Shown here piece by piece: positions 1 through 10,258 of a stretch of 64,000 bases of DNA. The stretch spans positions 1,225,762 through 1,289,761 of the forward strand of contig MU270015.1 in assembly GCA_021432635.1 (NCBI GenBank). Reading direction: 5' to 3'. Position numbers and translations under genes: made by a program. The notes beneath the pieces are model-generated. The model was not told where the DNA came from and did not search any database. It saw only the letters and a list, made by a program, of their open reading frames with translations. Numbering within the stretch: position 1 is the first letter of the stretch; each line of letters begins with the position of its first letter. The DNA comes from Thozetella sp. PMI_491 (Eukaryota; Ascomycota; Sordariomycetes; Chaetosphaeriales; Chaetosphaeriaceae).

Positions 1-2253
1 AATGGAGAGGATATAACTAGGTTTGTAAACGAGCAAATCACCGAGCACCAGCACTGGAATCGCATGTCTCCCGAGTTGCGGGAGACAATTATCACAACGC
101 TTCTCGAGCGTAGCAATGGAATGTTCCAGTGGGCAAACTTGCAAGTCAAGCAACTTCTCTTGCTCAAGGTAGAGGACGATATCAAAGAACGTCTCGGAAA
201 GCTGCCCAAGGACCTTGGCGAGGCCTATAAGGAGATTTATCACAAGGCAGCCTCGGACCGTCACGCCAAGGCTATCGTGGATAGCGCATGCAAGTGGGTT
301 ATGTGCGCCATACACCCTCTGACGACCATAGAGCTTGTTTCCGCCCTTAGCCTTGACATTGAAGGCGACAAGATCGCCTGGCGCCGCGGTGTGGACGAGG
401 ATCTGATGCGAGACCTCTGCAATAATTTGCTCGTGCTGGACTCGCAGCTTAAGGTTTGGAGGTTCTCCCACCTCTCTGTGACAGAATACTTCGAGGAAAC
501 CCACTGTAATCTCCGTGAAGCCCACTGTTATGCAGCCCAGGTGTGTTTGAGACTTCTCGTCGAGACTTTTGGATACCAGCCCAGCCAGGCCAAGACTGTG
601 ACCTCAAACCAACCTAATATCTACGAGAACGACCACGATAAACAGCACCCGTTCCAGTCTTATTCACAGTGTCATTGGCCACTCCATGTGCAATATTACG
701 ATTCCCATCTCAAGGGAGGAGAACAAGCAGATGCAAGCTTGTCAACCCTTTTGAAAACCTTTCTAGGATCGCCCGAACACAGCAGCGATCAATACCAGGC
801 ATGGTATCGCGCACTCACATTGCCTACCAGAATGAAAAATCGGCGAATACGGCCTGGTTATTCCCTGATGCCATACAACGTTGAGGAATTGGCCCCCGAA
901 ACTGTGTCGGCTTTTGCGATGTGCCGCTTTGCTTTTTACGCCGTTCTGCGTGACTGGTGGGCAAGCTTCAACCTTGAAGTCTCCTTGAACAACACCCGAG
1001 GTGACAATCTCCTCGTACTAGCTATCCGTGGGGGCTGCCTCCCCATCTGCGAGATTCTCTTGCGGAATGGGATCGATGTAAACGCACAGCTCAATAACCT
1101 CTATCCAAGTGCGCTTGTTGCTGCAGTGGTTAGTGGAGAAGTCGATATAGCCAAGTTGCTAATCGACTACGGCGCCCAGGTCGACCTACCTCTCGAGAAT
1201 GGTAAACTCGGCAGTGCGCTTGCTACTGCAGCTTTTAAGGGCAATGTCGGCATGGCTAAACTTTTAATTGACCACGACGCCCAGGTCGACTTACTTCTGA
1301 AGAATGGTCAATTCGGCAGTGCACTTGATGCTGCTGCATCTAGGGGCAAAGTCGACATGGCTAAACTTTTAATTGACCACGGCGCCCAGGTCGACCTACT
1401 TCTCGAGAATGGTCAATTCGGCAGTGCACTTGCTGCTGCTGCAGCTAGGGGCGAAGTCGACATGGCTGAACTTTTAATTGACCACGGCGCCCAGGTCGAC
1501 CTACTTCTCGAGAATGGTCAATTCGGCAGTGCACTTGCTACTGCAGCAGCTAGGGGCGAAGTCGACATGGCTGAACTTTTAATTGACCACGGCGCCCAGG
1601 TCGACCTACTTCTCGAGAATGGTCAATTCGGTAGTGCACTTGCTGCTGCAGTGGTTTGGGGCGAGCTCGGTGTGGCTAAACTTTTAATTGACCACGGCGC
1701 TCAGGTCAACGTAGCAGTTCAGTGTGGCGATTTCGACAGCCCTCTCGCGGCTGCAATATGCAGCAACTACACTTATTTTCAGGAAGATGCTGCTGCTGAG
1801 ATGGTCCAACTGCTTAACAGCCGTGCAGATTTCGACGCGGTGCTCGACAGTGGTCACTTCGGCCGGGCGGTTGTCCTCGCAGCCCAACGGAACCACGAAA
1901 CGATGATTACATGTCTCGTTGAAATTAGCACTCGCACGGCTGACCAAGAACGGCGAGCTGCCGACTGCGCGAAAGCCTTGGCTGTTGCCGCCCGCTGGGG
2001 CTCTGTGGAAGCCACTAGGGCAATGCTACACGCCGACGACAAGTTCAAGTTGAAGCCGAGTGGAGCGCATCTCCAAGCCGCTCTGCGAGCTTCGCGAGAG
2101 AGCTTAGAGATGGCCTTCGGCTCCGAGAGCGAACCTCGGTGGTGGGACTCAGAGGTTGCGTGGGAGAAATGGAAATGTTCGCCTGAAAGGGAGCATGACA
2201 GAAGGATGACAGCGAAGCTTCTCTTGCAGTGTGGTGCAGTTGATGAAATGTGA
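1..2253 (+). CDS. NLR-type protein, C-terminal part with ankyrin repeats (5' end outside window)
   Basis: The reading frame is open from base 1, so the gene starts to the left. The first Met in the window (position 64) is internal. The N-terminal part seen here, with helical segments such as LGEAYKEIYHK and the region around HPLTTIELVSALSLD, is typical of the winged-helix region that follows a NACHT domain in fungal NLRs. The P-loop itself is not in the window. From about 1000 on come ankyrin repeats with a 35-residue unit (core LLIDHGAQVDLLLENGQFGSAL), six of them in exact 105-bp register. Degenerate repeats follow to the stop at 2253. Proteins of this type act as intracellular receptors in heterokaryon incompatibility or innate responses, with repeats as the sensing surface. 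The assignment is by domain pattern; the specific ligand is unknown. The near-identical repeats suggest recent duplication or conversion. Confidence 0.85.
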   Translation, partial: NGEDITRFVNEQITEHQHWNRMSPELRETIITTLLERSNGMFQWANLQVKQLLLLKVEDDIKERLGKLPKDLGEAYKEIYHKAASDRHAKAIVDSACKWVMCAIHPLTTIELVSALSLDIEGDKIAWRRGVDEDLMRDLCNNLLVLDSQLKVWRFSHLSVTEYFEETHCNLREAHCYAAQVCLRLLVETFGYQPSQAKTVTSNQPNIYENDHDKQHPFQSYSQCHWPLHVQYYDSHLKGGEQADASLSTLLKTFLGSPEHSSDQYQAWYRALTLPTRMKNRRIRPGYSLMPYNVEELAPETVSAFAMCRFAFYAVLRDWWASFNLEVSLNNTRGDNLLVLAIRGGCLPICEILLRNGIDVNAQLNNLYPSALVAAVVSGEVDIAKLLIDYGAQVDLPLENGKLGSALATAAFKGNVGMAKLLIDHDAQVDLLLKNGQFGSALDAAASRGKVDMAKLLIDHGAQVDLLLENGQFGSALAAAAARGEVDMAELLIDHGAQVDLLLENGQFGSALATAAARGEVDMAELLIDHGAQVDLLLENGQFGSALAAAVVWGELGVAKLLIDHGAQVNVAVQCGDFDSPLAAAICSNYTYFQEDAAAEMVQLLNSRADFDAVLDSGHFGRAVVLAAQRNHETMITCLVEISTRTADQERRAADCAKALAVAARWGSVEATRAMLHADDKFKLKPSGAHLQAALRASRESLEMAFGSESEPRWWDSEVAWEKWKCSPEREHDRRMTAKLLLQCGAVDEM
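1156..1785 (+). repeat. 105-bp tandem repeats inside the ankyrin domain
   Basis: Units start at 1156, 1261, 1366, 1471, 1576 and 1681, each beginning in the codons for (L)LID(H/Y)xAQV. Spacing is exactly 105 bp (35 codons). The units at 1366 and 1471 differ at only two bases by eye. The unit at 1576 matches for about its first 70 bases and then diverges. The outer units at 1156 and 1681 are more diverged, so the homogenised core is 1261-1680. Confidence 0.95.
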
Positions 2254-5103
2254 ACATGAGTGAAGAAAAACCTCTGCTAGTTAATGAATAGTAGCTGTAG
2301 CCTCACGTACACCGTTAGGCATATAGGTACACTTATCTCAAATGCTTCACTGCTTTACAGCTAGATACAGACCCGATAAAGCAGGTATTCAAGCGCACCC
2401 CACGATCGTCCAAGCAGCTCTCGACGTGTAGCTAGGTGACAAGGTGACAACCATTAATTTCATCGGCTCTTGTAGCGCCTGCAATTCGTGCGAACCGAAA
2501 ATCTGGCAGTTCGAAGGTAGGGTGTTACTAGTATACAAGAATGTGTATGTGCCTGCGAAGAGGCTTCTTTTGGTTTATTGTCGACAATCTAGGCGCGCCC
2601 TGTTTCGTATACTTATCTTGCAAAGGTAGGCAGTAATTATTCAGGACCTCGCTTAGGGATACATAGAGTGCTATGCCCAAAGCTTTCTAATTGTGGCATA
2701 CCGTTCTTTCATTTGTGGGAATAGATAACTGGGTAACTGTCCGTTGAGGTTCTGCAGTCATCGTACTACCTAGCCCTAGCTGATGCAACTCTTGTCTATC
2801 GAGAGATGTGAAAATAGGCTTCCTAGGATGAACTCCCCCACTCTTTCTTGCCTCGTTTTCATTATGGTCCTTTCCCCTCCGCATTAGAATCCTAATGTGG
2901 GCAAGGCCACTGCTAATCGTAACCGAGCCGAAATTGTTAGATAAAGCCTTGGGCGAGACATGTGCGCCTCGATAGTATGGCTGTGCTCTGAAAGCCCGCG
3001 CTACAAGGTACAAACCCATCGGGTCTTGGATCTTCTTCTTGCGCCGGGCCAGAAAGCAGCCGCTTCTGACAGGAAAAGGAAGAAAGCAATGCCCATCTAT
3101 GATTCCACCGCCAACTCTTGCTTAGTTCCGAAAAACTCGTTGAGTCTTGAGCATACATAGCGCACCGCCAATGAGTTCGCCAACAAACGTATGCATCATC
3201 CTAACTTAGGGGGCACTTGATCTAACTTTCCTGGTAGCGCTGGACCTCATCGCCGCCCTGCTTGCCCCTTTTGTTCTCCTGCCCGCCCCCACCCCCGACC
3301 GCTAACTAGCGCTACAGAGCATGTTTAGCTTGTGAACAGAAACCCCGACCTTGCCAAAAGGTGCGAAAAGGAGCCACGCTGCTTGGCAGAGGCTAGGTTA
3401 ACTTATTAAACTAGGGCTAGAAAATTCCTAGGTCATTCGATCACTCGGCGACTAGCTTCTTTAGTGGGCAGCCCCTTTTAAGGCTTTTGCTGTGTTCATG
3501 CCATCGATCGAATTGCAGCTGGCAGTCTCACCCATGCAATATCAGTATCTATACCGTTCCCCTTGCTCTCGAATGCCGACCCATGCAAATCGGACTTGTC
3601 CAGCATGTTCAAAGGGGCTTTCGACCGGTGTGCTCCTCGTACCCTGGCTTGCCATACACACCGAGGGCGGCACTCCCTGTTTCAATCCGACTGGCTCGGT
3701 CAAAATCGACGATGACCCCCGCGTTCTCCAACAGCTCATAGGCGAATAGCGTTGTTTGGCCGTGCCAATCAACCGTTGCGTGTACCTCTAGCGTGACATT
3801 GAGCCGGGGTTTTCGCTTGACCAACGCTGTCAAGCCCAGCACCCCAGTCCGCAACACGCGGCACAGTCCATTCAGCGTTGCTCCTGTCGCTGGTGTTGGA
3901 CCAAGCCACCTAGCCCCCTGCCAGAACTTTTGCTGCCACGCATGCTTTAGTGCAATGTACGGAGTATTACACAGTACGGATTCTAACGTAGTACCACCCG
4001 CATGCCACCACCTCGCCAACCAGTATTTTCGGCAGCCAGTGGCAGGGGAAAGCCCATCTGTAATGCGCTCAGGCACGGTTGGCACCCCTGATAGACCTCT
4101 TCGAAAGGCTAGCCCTGAGGCGTTAGCTCTGACAGACGTACAGTAAGCGGACTGGGAATGGCTGCGGCGCGAAAGCAGTTGGTTGTTAGGCCGACTCGAG
4201 AATTCTGAAGCCGATCAAGTAGGTACTTGGCAAGTCCGCCTCCTTTACCGAGTGCATAGCAACAGTCGTAGCAGCTGTGGCAGACAGGGAGCATACAGAG
4301 CAGGCAATAATCTATCCAAGCTCGCCCCCGACCACATTGGGCGGGTATATCTTCGTATGACGCGCTTGGCCGCTTGCATCCACACAAACTCATCGTATGT
4401 AGCCGAAACATCCGGGTTAGCCGACCGGCACACTACCACTCACATGCAGGCCGGGGATGCACGAGGCGGCACAACCAAGATGTCGGAACCATTGGGAGGT
4501 CACCTCTGCCGGGCCTTCACGAGCAACTCGTGGTCAGCCTCAATAGGCGTAGATCACCAGCTGCACCGGCGCCTGGAGGCTCGAGCGCACAGTCTACTGT
4601 TCTTAGTCGCCTCCCACCCCCCCTCCCAACCCGCTTTTGGTTTCTTGGCGCGATGGTTGCCAGTCGAGCCAGTCCCCTTTCCACAGCCCTGCAGCTTCTG
4701 ATGTGCATTCGAGTTTGCTCGACTTCCAGGGCCCCCAGTTGTCTCGTCCAGGGCAGCCTGTCAGCTGTCAGGTTAGCCTCAAGCCGCGTCGTGTCCCCAT
4801 GCACTCGTGTCAGGCAGCGGTCAGGGATGAGAAGACCCGAGCGACAGACAGCGCGGGGAAGGCTGTGGGTTCTTTAGGAGCCGGCCTCTCCCAAAACACA
4901 ACGCGGGTGGGTCTCTTGTTCAATCTCTGGCCCCCTAAACTGCCATTGTCTCGAACATCACCTTCCTGCACCTTCTTGGTGTGAGGTAGTCGTCGAATAC
5001 CTCTCGTCTGTCTTTGGCTCGAAGTGCCAGACAATACTGACCTGGGCCTTTTCTTCGCCTCAGGTTTCCGGGCCACGGTCCCGGAAGAGGCGAACTGAGC
5101 GCC
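2254..5103. other. Intergenic stretch, no recognisable gene
   Basis: About 2.85 kb between the NLR and the rhodopsin-like gene. The longest open frame (3609-4085, minus, 158 codons) has no recognisable motif or conserved start context. The stretch after about 4900 is the upstream region of the gene at 5104. I see no RNA gene or mobile element with recognisable ends. Confidence 0.5.
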
Positions 5104-6527
5104 ATGGCGTCGAACACAGCCAGTTCCGAAGGGGTTGACCTGACGGAAGACCGGCGATATGTCACCTTCGTTCTCGTCGGCGTATTATTGCCCTTCACAA
5201 CTTTCTTCGTGGCATTGCGGTTCTACTCCCGCGGATACATGAGCCGCAATCTTGGGATTGATGACTGGATGTCGGGATGGTCAATGGTGCATCCTCCCAA
5301 TTGCAGCTGTCCTTTTATCTGTGCCGTCGTCTAATGTGGGAGCTAGATCATGACCATTATTACCGGAGCACTGATGGCGGCGGAGGCCACAACAGGTCTC
5401 GGTCGCCATAGAGCCTCTCTGACGGACGAAGAGTATCGTCAGTACATGAAGGTACGTTGATTCTCGCTCGCCTCTATGTAATAGATCTGTATCCAGATGG
5501 ACAGCCCGAGATTGATGATTAGTGTAGGTATTTTATGTCGACGTCATTTTCTATATTGGTGGCCTCGCCTTTATCAAACTACATGTCCTTCTGCAGTACT
5601 TCAGGCTTTTCTCCGTCAAGATGAGGCGTCTCACGATCTGGGTTACCGTCGTGACCTGCATCTGGGGCGCGGCTAGCACGCTGGCGGTCATATTTGTGTG
5701 CTGGCCTGTTGAGGCCTTCTGGGACAACCGTGTACCGGGAGTGTGCATTCCGCTGGAGCCGCAGTGGTATGCTAACGCAGTTGGTGAGCGGTACTCTGTC
5801 CGTGTTAGGTTCCCCATGGTTTGAGGGCTGACGTGACGTTCAAGGCAACATCATCACAGATCTGATCATTTTTGGCCTTCCGATTCCGATGCTCTGGCGC
5901 CTAAACCTCGAACGTCACCAACGTATCTCCCTCGTCGCCATCTTCGGGTTGGGATTCGTTACATGTTGTATCTCTATTGCCCGAATCGGGTTCCTCCACC
6001 TCGTCGAAGAGGACGAGACGTTCCACAACACGGAAACTTCGGGATGGACAATTGGCGAAATGTGTCTAGCGATGATTGTATCTTGTATTCCCACCCTGCG
6101 GCCCATCCTCCTGCGACTATTCCCAAGCCTAGCGCACAGCCAACACAGCAGCGAACCCCCGGCGCTCCCCACCATCAAAACCTTTGGCGGCGCATTTGTA
6201 CGAAGCTCCCGGCGCGAGAGGAGCCAAAACAGGGACGCCATCTCCAGCGGACGTCGTGGTAGTAGCACAGTTGAGCTCACTAAGCTTGATGACGCGGAGG
6301 TAGGAGTGACGAAGAGCCAGTCTGATAACGAATCTCTTCCCCGAGAGCGCTCGCAGACAGACACTCGAGGCACGGATGAGCTGCTTGGGCTCAAGATTGG
6401 GACTGAGACAAGGGTCCATTCGGCGGCTCCCTCGCGGTTGATGGGCGCCACGTCGCCGACAGCCAGCATACGGCCGGAAATTCGAGTCCAGAGAGACATC
6501 ACGCTGAGCACGAGCTCATCGGCGTAG
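5104..6527 (+). CDS. Fungal rhodopsin-domain integral membrane protein (PTH11/SAT4-like)
   Basis: Four exons by eye: 5104-5286, 5347-5451, 5528-5783 and 5845-6527, giving 408 aa. Introns are 60, 76 and 61 bp with GT-AG ends. The protein shows the family pattern: N-terminal membrane span (FVLVGVLLPFTTFFVALRFY), the LGIDDW motif, TGLGRH after span 2, a Cys-containing loop (PVEAFWDNRVPGVCIP), NIITDLIIFGLPIPMLW, and a last span ending SCIPTLRPIL. A Ser/Thr/Arg-rich cytoplasmic tail of about 130 residues follows. The family is related to PTH11-type putative G-protein-coupled receptors but most members lack proven ligands. There is no CFEM domain before the spans. It sits in the plasma membrane by analogy, and the function is inferred only from the fold. 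Confidence 0.88.
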
Positions 6528-7377
6528 GATAGGACCCGGGGAGTGGGAAGGATGTGTTGAAATACCTAATTAATCTTGATACCCATGTTAGCTGCAGAGC
6601 TCGTAACGACCAGGCGCATTTTATGGCTCGATAGGAAAGGACGCATCCCAATGCGGGGCACTGAATAGCATAGCTATGATGACTAAATAGAGTCAGTGTC
6701 TATAGTAGGAGTTTTGCTTTCTTTAGGGTGTATCCTCGTACTTAGTGATACGTGCCCACGAGTTAGTGTGACTTAGGAGCGAAAAAAACGGGTAAGGAAT
6801 TAGACGAGACGTCACAATTAGGAAGGGCTCGCTGCGTAGCATGTTCTATTCCTGTACGTCTCAATACTAATAGGTAGATCTGATACCCACGGTACCCGCC
6901 TATCCACCTTCTTCAAATACCCCACAACCTAGCCGTTAAGCTTCTGCAGCCCGGTTATCCTGTCCTGGGTCGGTAGATGCTGTTACAGCCTGTGGGTGTG
7001 GAGTGCCATGACTCGAGGGTCGTCCACTAGCGAAACCTTATTTCCAGCTGCAGATCTCAGCGGCACGGATAGTTAAAGAGATTTCAAGTTCAAAATGTTC
7101 AAGTAGAACCCATACTACGGGTATTAGACACTAGGACCCAGTTCCCAGAGCGTCAGAACCGCATAGCGGCTTGTTGATACACTCTCTTCTTGTTCAAAGT
7201 ACTTTCTTAACCGACGCATGATGGTACGATCCAAATAAAATCTCAAGGGATGCTACCAAGGTAGGTAGGTAATATAGCTTTATTCGTCTCTTCCATTGAC
7301 TTAGTAGCGATAACGAAAAAGGTAAGTCTAATGCCAAAGCGGCCTGTTGCTCGGTGACATGTGAGCGCCTCGGAATC
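6528..7377. other. Intergenic stretch between the rhodopsin-like gene and the precursor gene (convergent)
   Basis: Holds the 3' regions of the two convergent genes. The right end contains a decayed extra peptide-repeat unit just after the precursor stop and an AATAAAG poly(A)-like signal on the minus strand. Nothing else is recognisable. Confidence 0.5.
7278..7284 (-). terminator. Poly(A)-type signal of the precursor gene
   Basis: AATAAAG on the minus strand, about 95 nt downstream of the precursor stop codon at 7378-7380. Confidence 0.4.
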
Positions 7378-8141
7378 CTACCACAGGTGGTTACCCTTGT
7401 CAACCACATCAACCACCTCGGAGTCTTTCTATAGATGGACGAGGGTCAGTAGTTTCTTAGATTGGGTGTGTATGGAGCTACCCAGAGCATGTTTTAAGAG
7501 CAGGAGTTTAAGTGGTAGTGATATTTGATGAAAATTGCAATAAAGAACACCAGGAAGACATACCCATAGGTGGTTACCCTTGTCAACCACATCAACCGCC
7601 TCGGAGTCCTTCTGTCCATGGCCGAGCGTTAGTAAATTCCCAAGGTGAATGTTTATATAGCCAGATGGAGCGTTTCTCAAGAGCAGGAGCTCAAATACTC
7701 TCGATATTCGGTGAAAACGGCAAAAAAAGAACAAGAGAGAACGTACCCATAGGTGGTTGCCCTTGTCAACCACATCAACCACTTCGGAGTCCTTCTGTTT
7801 ATGACCGAGTGTTAGTAAATTCCTAAAGTGAAAGTTTATGTACCTAGATATCTAGAGCGCCTCTCAAGAGCAGGAGCAGAAATGTTCCTTATATTCGACG
7901 GAAACGGCAATAGAGAGCAAGGGAGGACGTACCCATAGGTGATTACCCTTGTCAACCACCTAATCTAATCAGCCGATGTTTTTTGAAGTTTGTTAGGATG
8001 GCTATTTACCTCTACTTCGACTGCGTCCTTCGACAGTCTGTTGTGAGCTACCGCCTCCCGAGACTCTGTCAAGCCCGCAGGTAGAGCAGCGACAGCAGCA
8101 GGGACTAGGCAGAGAACCTTTGCGATATCGAAGGCTCTCAT
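7378..8141 (-). CDS. Secreted tandem-repeat peptide precursor, candidate UstYa-associated RiPP precursor
   Basis: Exons on the minus strand: 8141-8010, 7959-7933, 7794-7747, 7611-7564 and 7428-7378 (with stop), giving 101 aa. Exon 1 encodes a clear signal peptide (MRAFDIAKVLCLVPAAVAALP). The mature part has four 16-residue repeats: first KDAVEVEVVDKGNHLW, then three copies of KDSE(V/A)VDVVDKGNHLW. Repeats 2-4 each sit on one phase-0 exon of 48 nt; repeat 1 is split by a short 50-nt intron. Donors are GTAAAT, GTACGT, GTACGT and GTATGT. Acceptors are TAG or CAG, and introns 2 and 3 have TTACTAAC branch points. The design (signal peptide plus identical repeats, with a UstYa gene about 2.1 kb away in divergent orientation) matches fungal dikaritin-type RiPP precursors such as those of ustiloxin or phomopsin. 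That link is inference. Unlike those, there are no KR/RR sites, only single lysines flanking GNHLW. It could instead be a secreted repeat protein that is not cyclised. The gene model is strongly supported by splice signals; the product is not known. Confidence 0.8.
7429..7563 (-). other. Introner-like intron, copy 3 (precursor intron 4)
   Basis: 135 nt, donor GTATGT, acceptor CTATAG. Its start (GTATGTCTTCCTG) and end (AAGAAACTACTGACCCTC) are the best matches to the subtilisin intron (GTTCGTCTTCCTG and AAGAAAGTACTGACACTC). Confidence 0.75.
7612..7746 (-). other. Introner-like intron, copy 2 (precursor intron 3)
   Basis: 135 nt, donor GTACGT, branch point TTACTAAC, 3' end CTCGGCCATGGACAG. It has no stop in the coding frame, so retention would insert 45 residues without a frameshift. 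Its 3' end closely resembles the end of the subtilisin intron at 26313-26445 (CTCAGCCATGGATAG). Confidence 0.75.
7795..7932 (-). other. Introner-like intron, copy 1 (precursor intron 2)
   Basis: 138 nt, donor GTACGT, branch point TTACTAAC, acceptor AACAG. Related along its length to the introns at 7612-7746 and 7429-7563. Contains an in-frame stop, so retention would truncate the protein. Confidence 0.75.
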
Positions 8142-10258
8142 TTTGAAGCAGTTGATGGTTTAAAAGTAGGTATAGCTGCTGTAGGTGTGACTGAGGGTGC
8201 GTTGGTGTATTAGTCTGACTTCTCGCCCAAGGCCAGGAGATTCGATCTTTTTATACCCCGGCGCCGTGAATTGCTTGATCGCCAGATTCCCAAGCGCCAC
8301 AACGGCTTCGTAGCGAGCTGCACTGGCTTGAGGTGTCTCCCGGACCATGTGATTGGAAGGTCTTCCCTCGAGACATTAGCAGTCCATCAACATGGGGCAC
8401 CATGCACCGCTCGATTATCGGGTATGGGCAAGTAGAGTAGATTGTCTGGTTTGGGGAGGTGTTTACATAAACTTTGTTATAGGCAGTGGGTAGTACAAGA
8501 GCAAAACGGGAAGACTTTCCCAAGGCGGAAGGTGTGGAAAATTGCAGCTATGGACACTAGTTCAGCTTTGCTATAAGGGGGAAGCGAAGGTCTTTTTCTT
8601 TTAGGAAAATAGGTAAATAATATTAAATAATCATTAAAACCAGGCCTCACATTCGCTAGTTGCGTTAATAAATATTCGCTTTTTGATGTTCCGGTGTGAA
8701 AAAGTTTAACTCTACTGCAGTACAACTCCCTCTACAGTTGGGATCGATATCCACCGAGCGTGCCGTCGAGGGTTATCCGTCCGAAATGGCGACCTAGCTT
8801 ATTATCCTCCAAGCTACCAAGTTACTCAGCCATAACGTAGCCTTTGTAATCCAGTGGCCTGTGCGACACGTTGCTACTACAGACACATGACTCAGCTGGA
8901 CTACACTAGAAGGCTCAAGGGCGGCTTGTACCGCTAATACACCAACAATGTTGCCAAACGAGTCCAGATATACTAAGCAACATTGCTGATCAGGGAGCCA
9001 GAGCCGATACTTGAAGTTGAAGAACGGGTTGCGGTTCGGCTTGTGGAGAGCATGTCCGTCTTGGGAGTAAGTTGTGCTTCTGCCGTCTGCCGGGACCCAA
9101 CGGTTTGTCTATTGCGGAATGAGTTAAAACCGGAGACGTTGCTGACTGCTTTGAGATGGAGGCTAGCTACGCTGCGTGCCAAGAACATATCCCGTAAGCT
9201 GGGTATTAGAGGTGGGACTCACGGTAACGCGCTCCAATACCCAGCCAAAACGCTATCAGGTAGGTTTCCTATGCTCGCATAGCAAGACATCCGGTAACGC
9301 CCGAAAGTGGGTGATCCAGAAGATGAACTATGTCTATATACAGTCGCATCGCATGTTTAGCCCTTGAGTGTCCCTGCCCTAGCATATCGTGAATTGCCAT
9401 TACAATGGCGGCTGGAGATTGTAGGATTATTACACAAGATGAGCGCAGTACCTGAAATCTCCGACAATCTAGTATTTAGACCATGGAAAGTACCCTGTAT
9501 CTGGACCCCAGGGCAATTGTCAGGGGTGTAGGCCTTGGCCAGATTATAGCCCGCCCCCTAAAGTTTGTTATCCGACCCTTTTGCCACCTATAATTGCCTA
9601 TTTTCTACAAGGGCGTGTTACACACTAATGCGGCTAGTCCGAGAATCAACATTCTTTAGCGCGCCTCGACACTGATATGTAGTCCAGTGAAGCCACCGGG
9701 TGTGCCATAGTCTGATCTCGCCTGTGTAATTCCAAAAAGGGCATATCTATTCATGCGTGTGTGGCGCGTCGGCGCACCGCAAGCGATCCGATGTGGTGTT
9801 CGCCTAGGTTAAGCATTGTTTCGGAAGGTATGTTTCCACGACTTTCCTATTTTTCGTTAACACCTGCCCTTGGCCGGACCCACGCGTGCTCGTATTTGCC
9901 CCTGCGACGCTATTGCACTAGAGAAAGACGGATCTGGAAATATTGCTGCGCGAGGCACGCTCGTTTAATGGCGCGAGTCCATGGCTGAAGGATTGTGGCA
10001 TCAAGAGAGCGCAAAGCTTGCCATATCTCTTGAACTAGTCCCCAGCCTGTCATTGGGTGCGGCTCACCCCAGGCTCAGCTTGATTGGTCCCCATGCGCCG
10101 TCCTGACAACCTTATGGGGTAAGAACTCGCAAAATACCTTGCCCACCTGGCCATGGCTCATGCTCTATATGCGCGTTCTATGCCTTGCTATTCTGGTTTC
10201 TCTTCTCTCGGTGACCTAAGTTCCGCTCGTCTTTCCGTCAACCCCGCTGCTATTCACC
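8142..10258. other. Divergent intergenic region between precursor and UstYa gene
   Basis: About 2.1 kb shared upstream space of two divergently transcribed genes, so a plausible place for joint regulation. No further gene is recognisable; open frames here are short and lack conserved features. Confidence 0.5.
8247..8255 (-). promoter_or_regulatory. TATA box of the precursor gene
   Basis: TATAAAAAG on the minus strand, about 105 bp upstream of the ATG at 8141. This would place the transcription start roughly 75 nt before the ATG. Position and match are good; function is inferred. Confidence 0.5.

Larger units (their letters stand above)
7378..7959 (-). repeat. About 183-bp tandem exon-plus-intron repeat
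   Basis: On the plus strand the motif AGGTGGTTACCCTTGTCAACC recurs at 7385, 7568, 7751 and (diverged) 7937, a spacing of 183, 183 and 186 bp. Each unit is one 48-nt (or partial 27-nt) repeat exon plus an intron of 135-138 nt. The introns are themselves similar to one another (shared GAGCAGGAG, AGTAAATTCC and TATTCG blocks on the plus strand), so whole units were duplicated. Confidence 0.9.

Noticed and set aside
3609-4085. Minus-strand open frame of 158 codons in the first intergenic stretch
   Set aside because: No recognisable motif, no supportive start context, no splice partners found.
5915-6511. Minus-strand open frame of 198 codons
   Set aside because: Shadow of exon 4 of the rhodopsin-like gene.
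7429-7782. 117-codon minus-strand open frame through the tandem repeats as an intronless gene
   Set aside because: It includes introns with textbook splice and branch-point signals and starts inside a repeat; the spliced model with signal peptide is better.
7378-8000. Tandem direct repeats as a CRISPR array or satellite
   Set aside because: Eukaryotic genome, long units, and the repeats are coding exons with introns.
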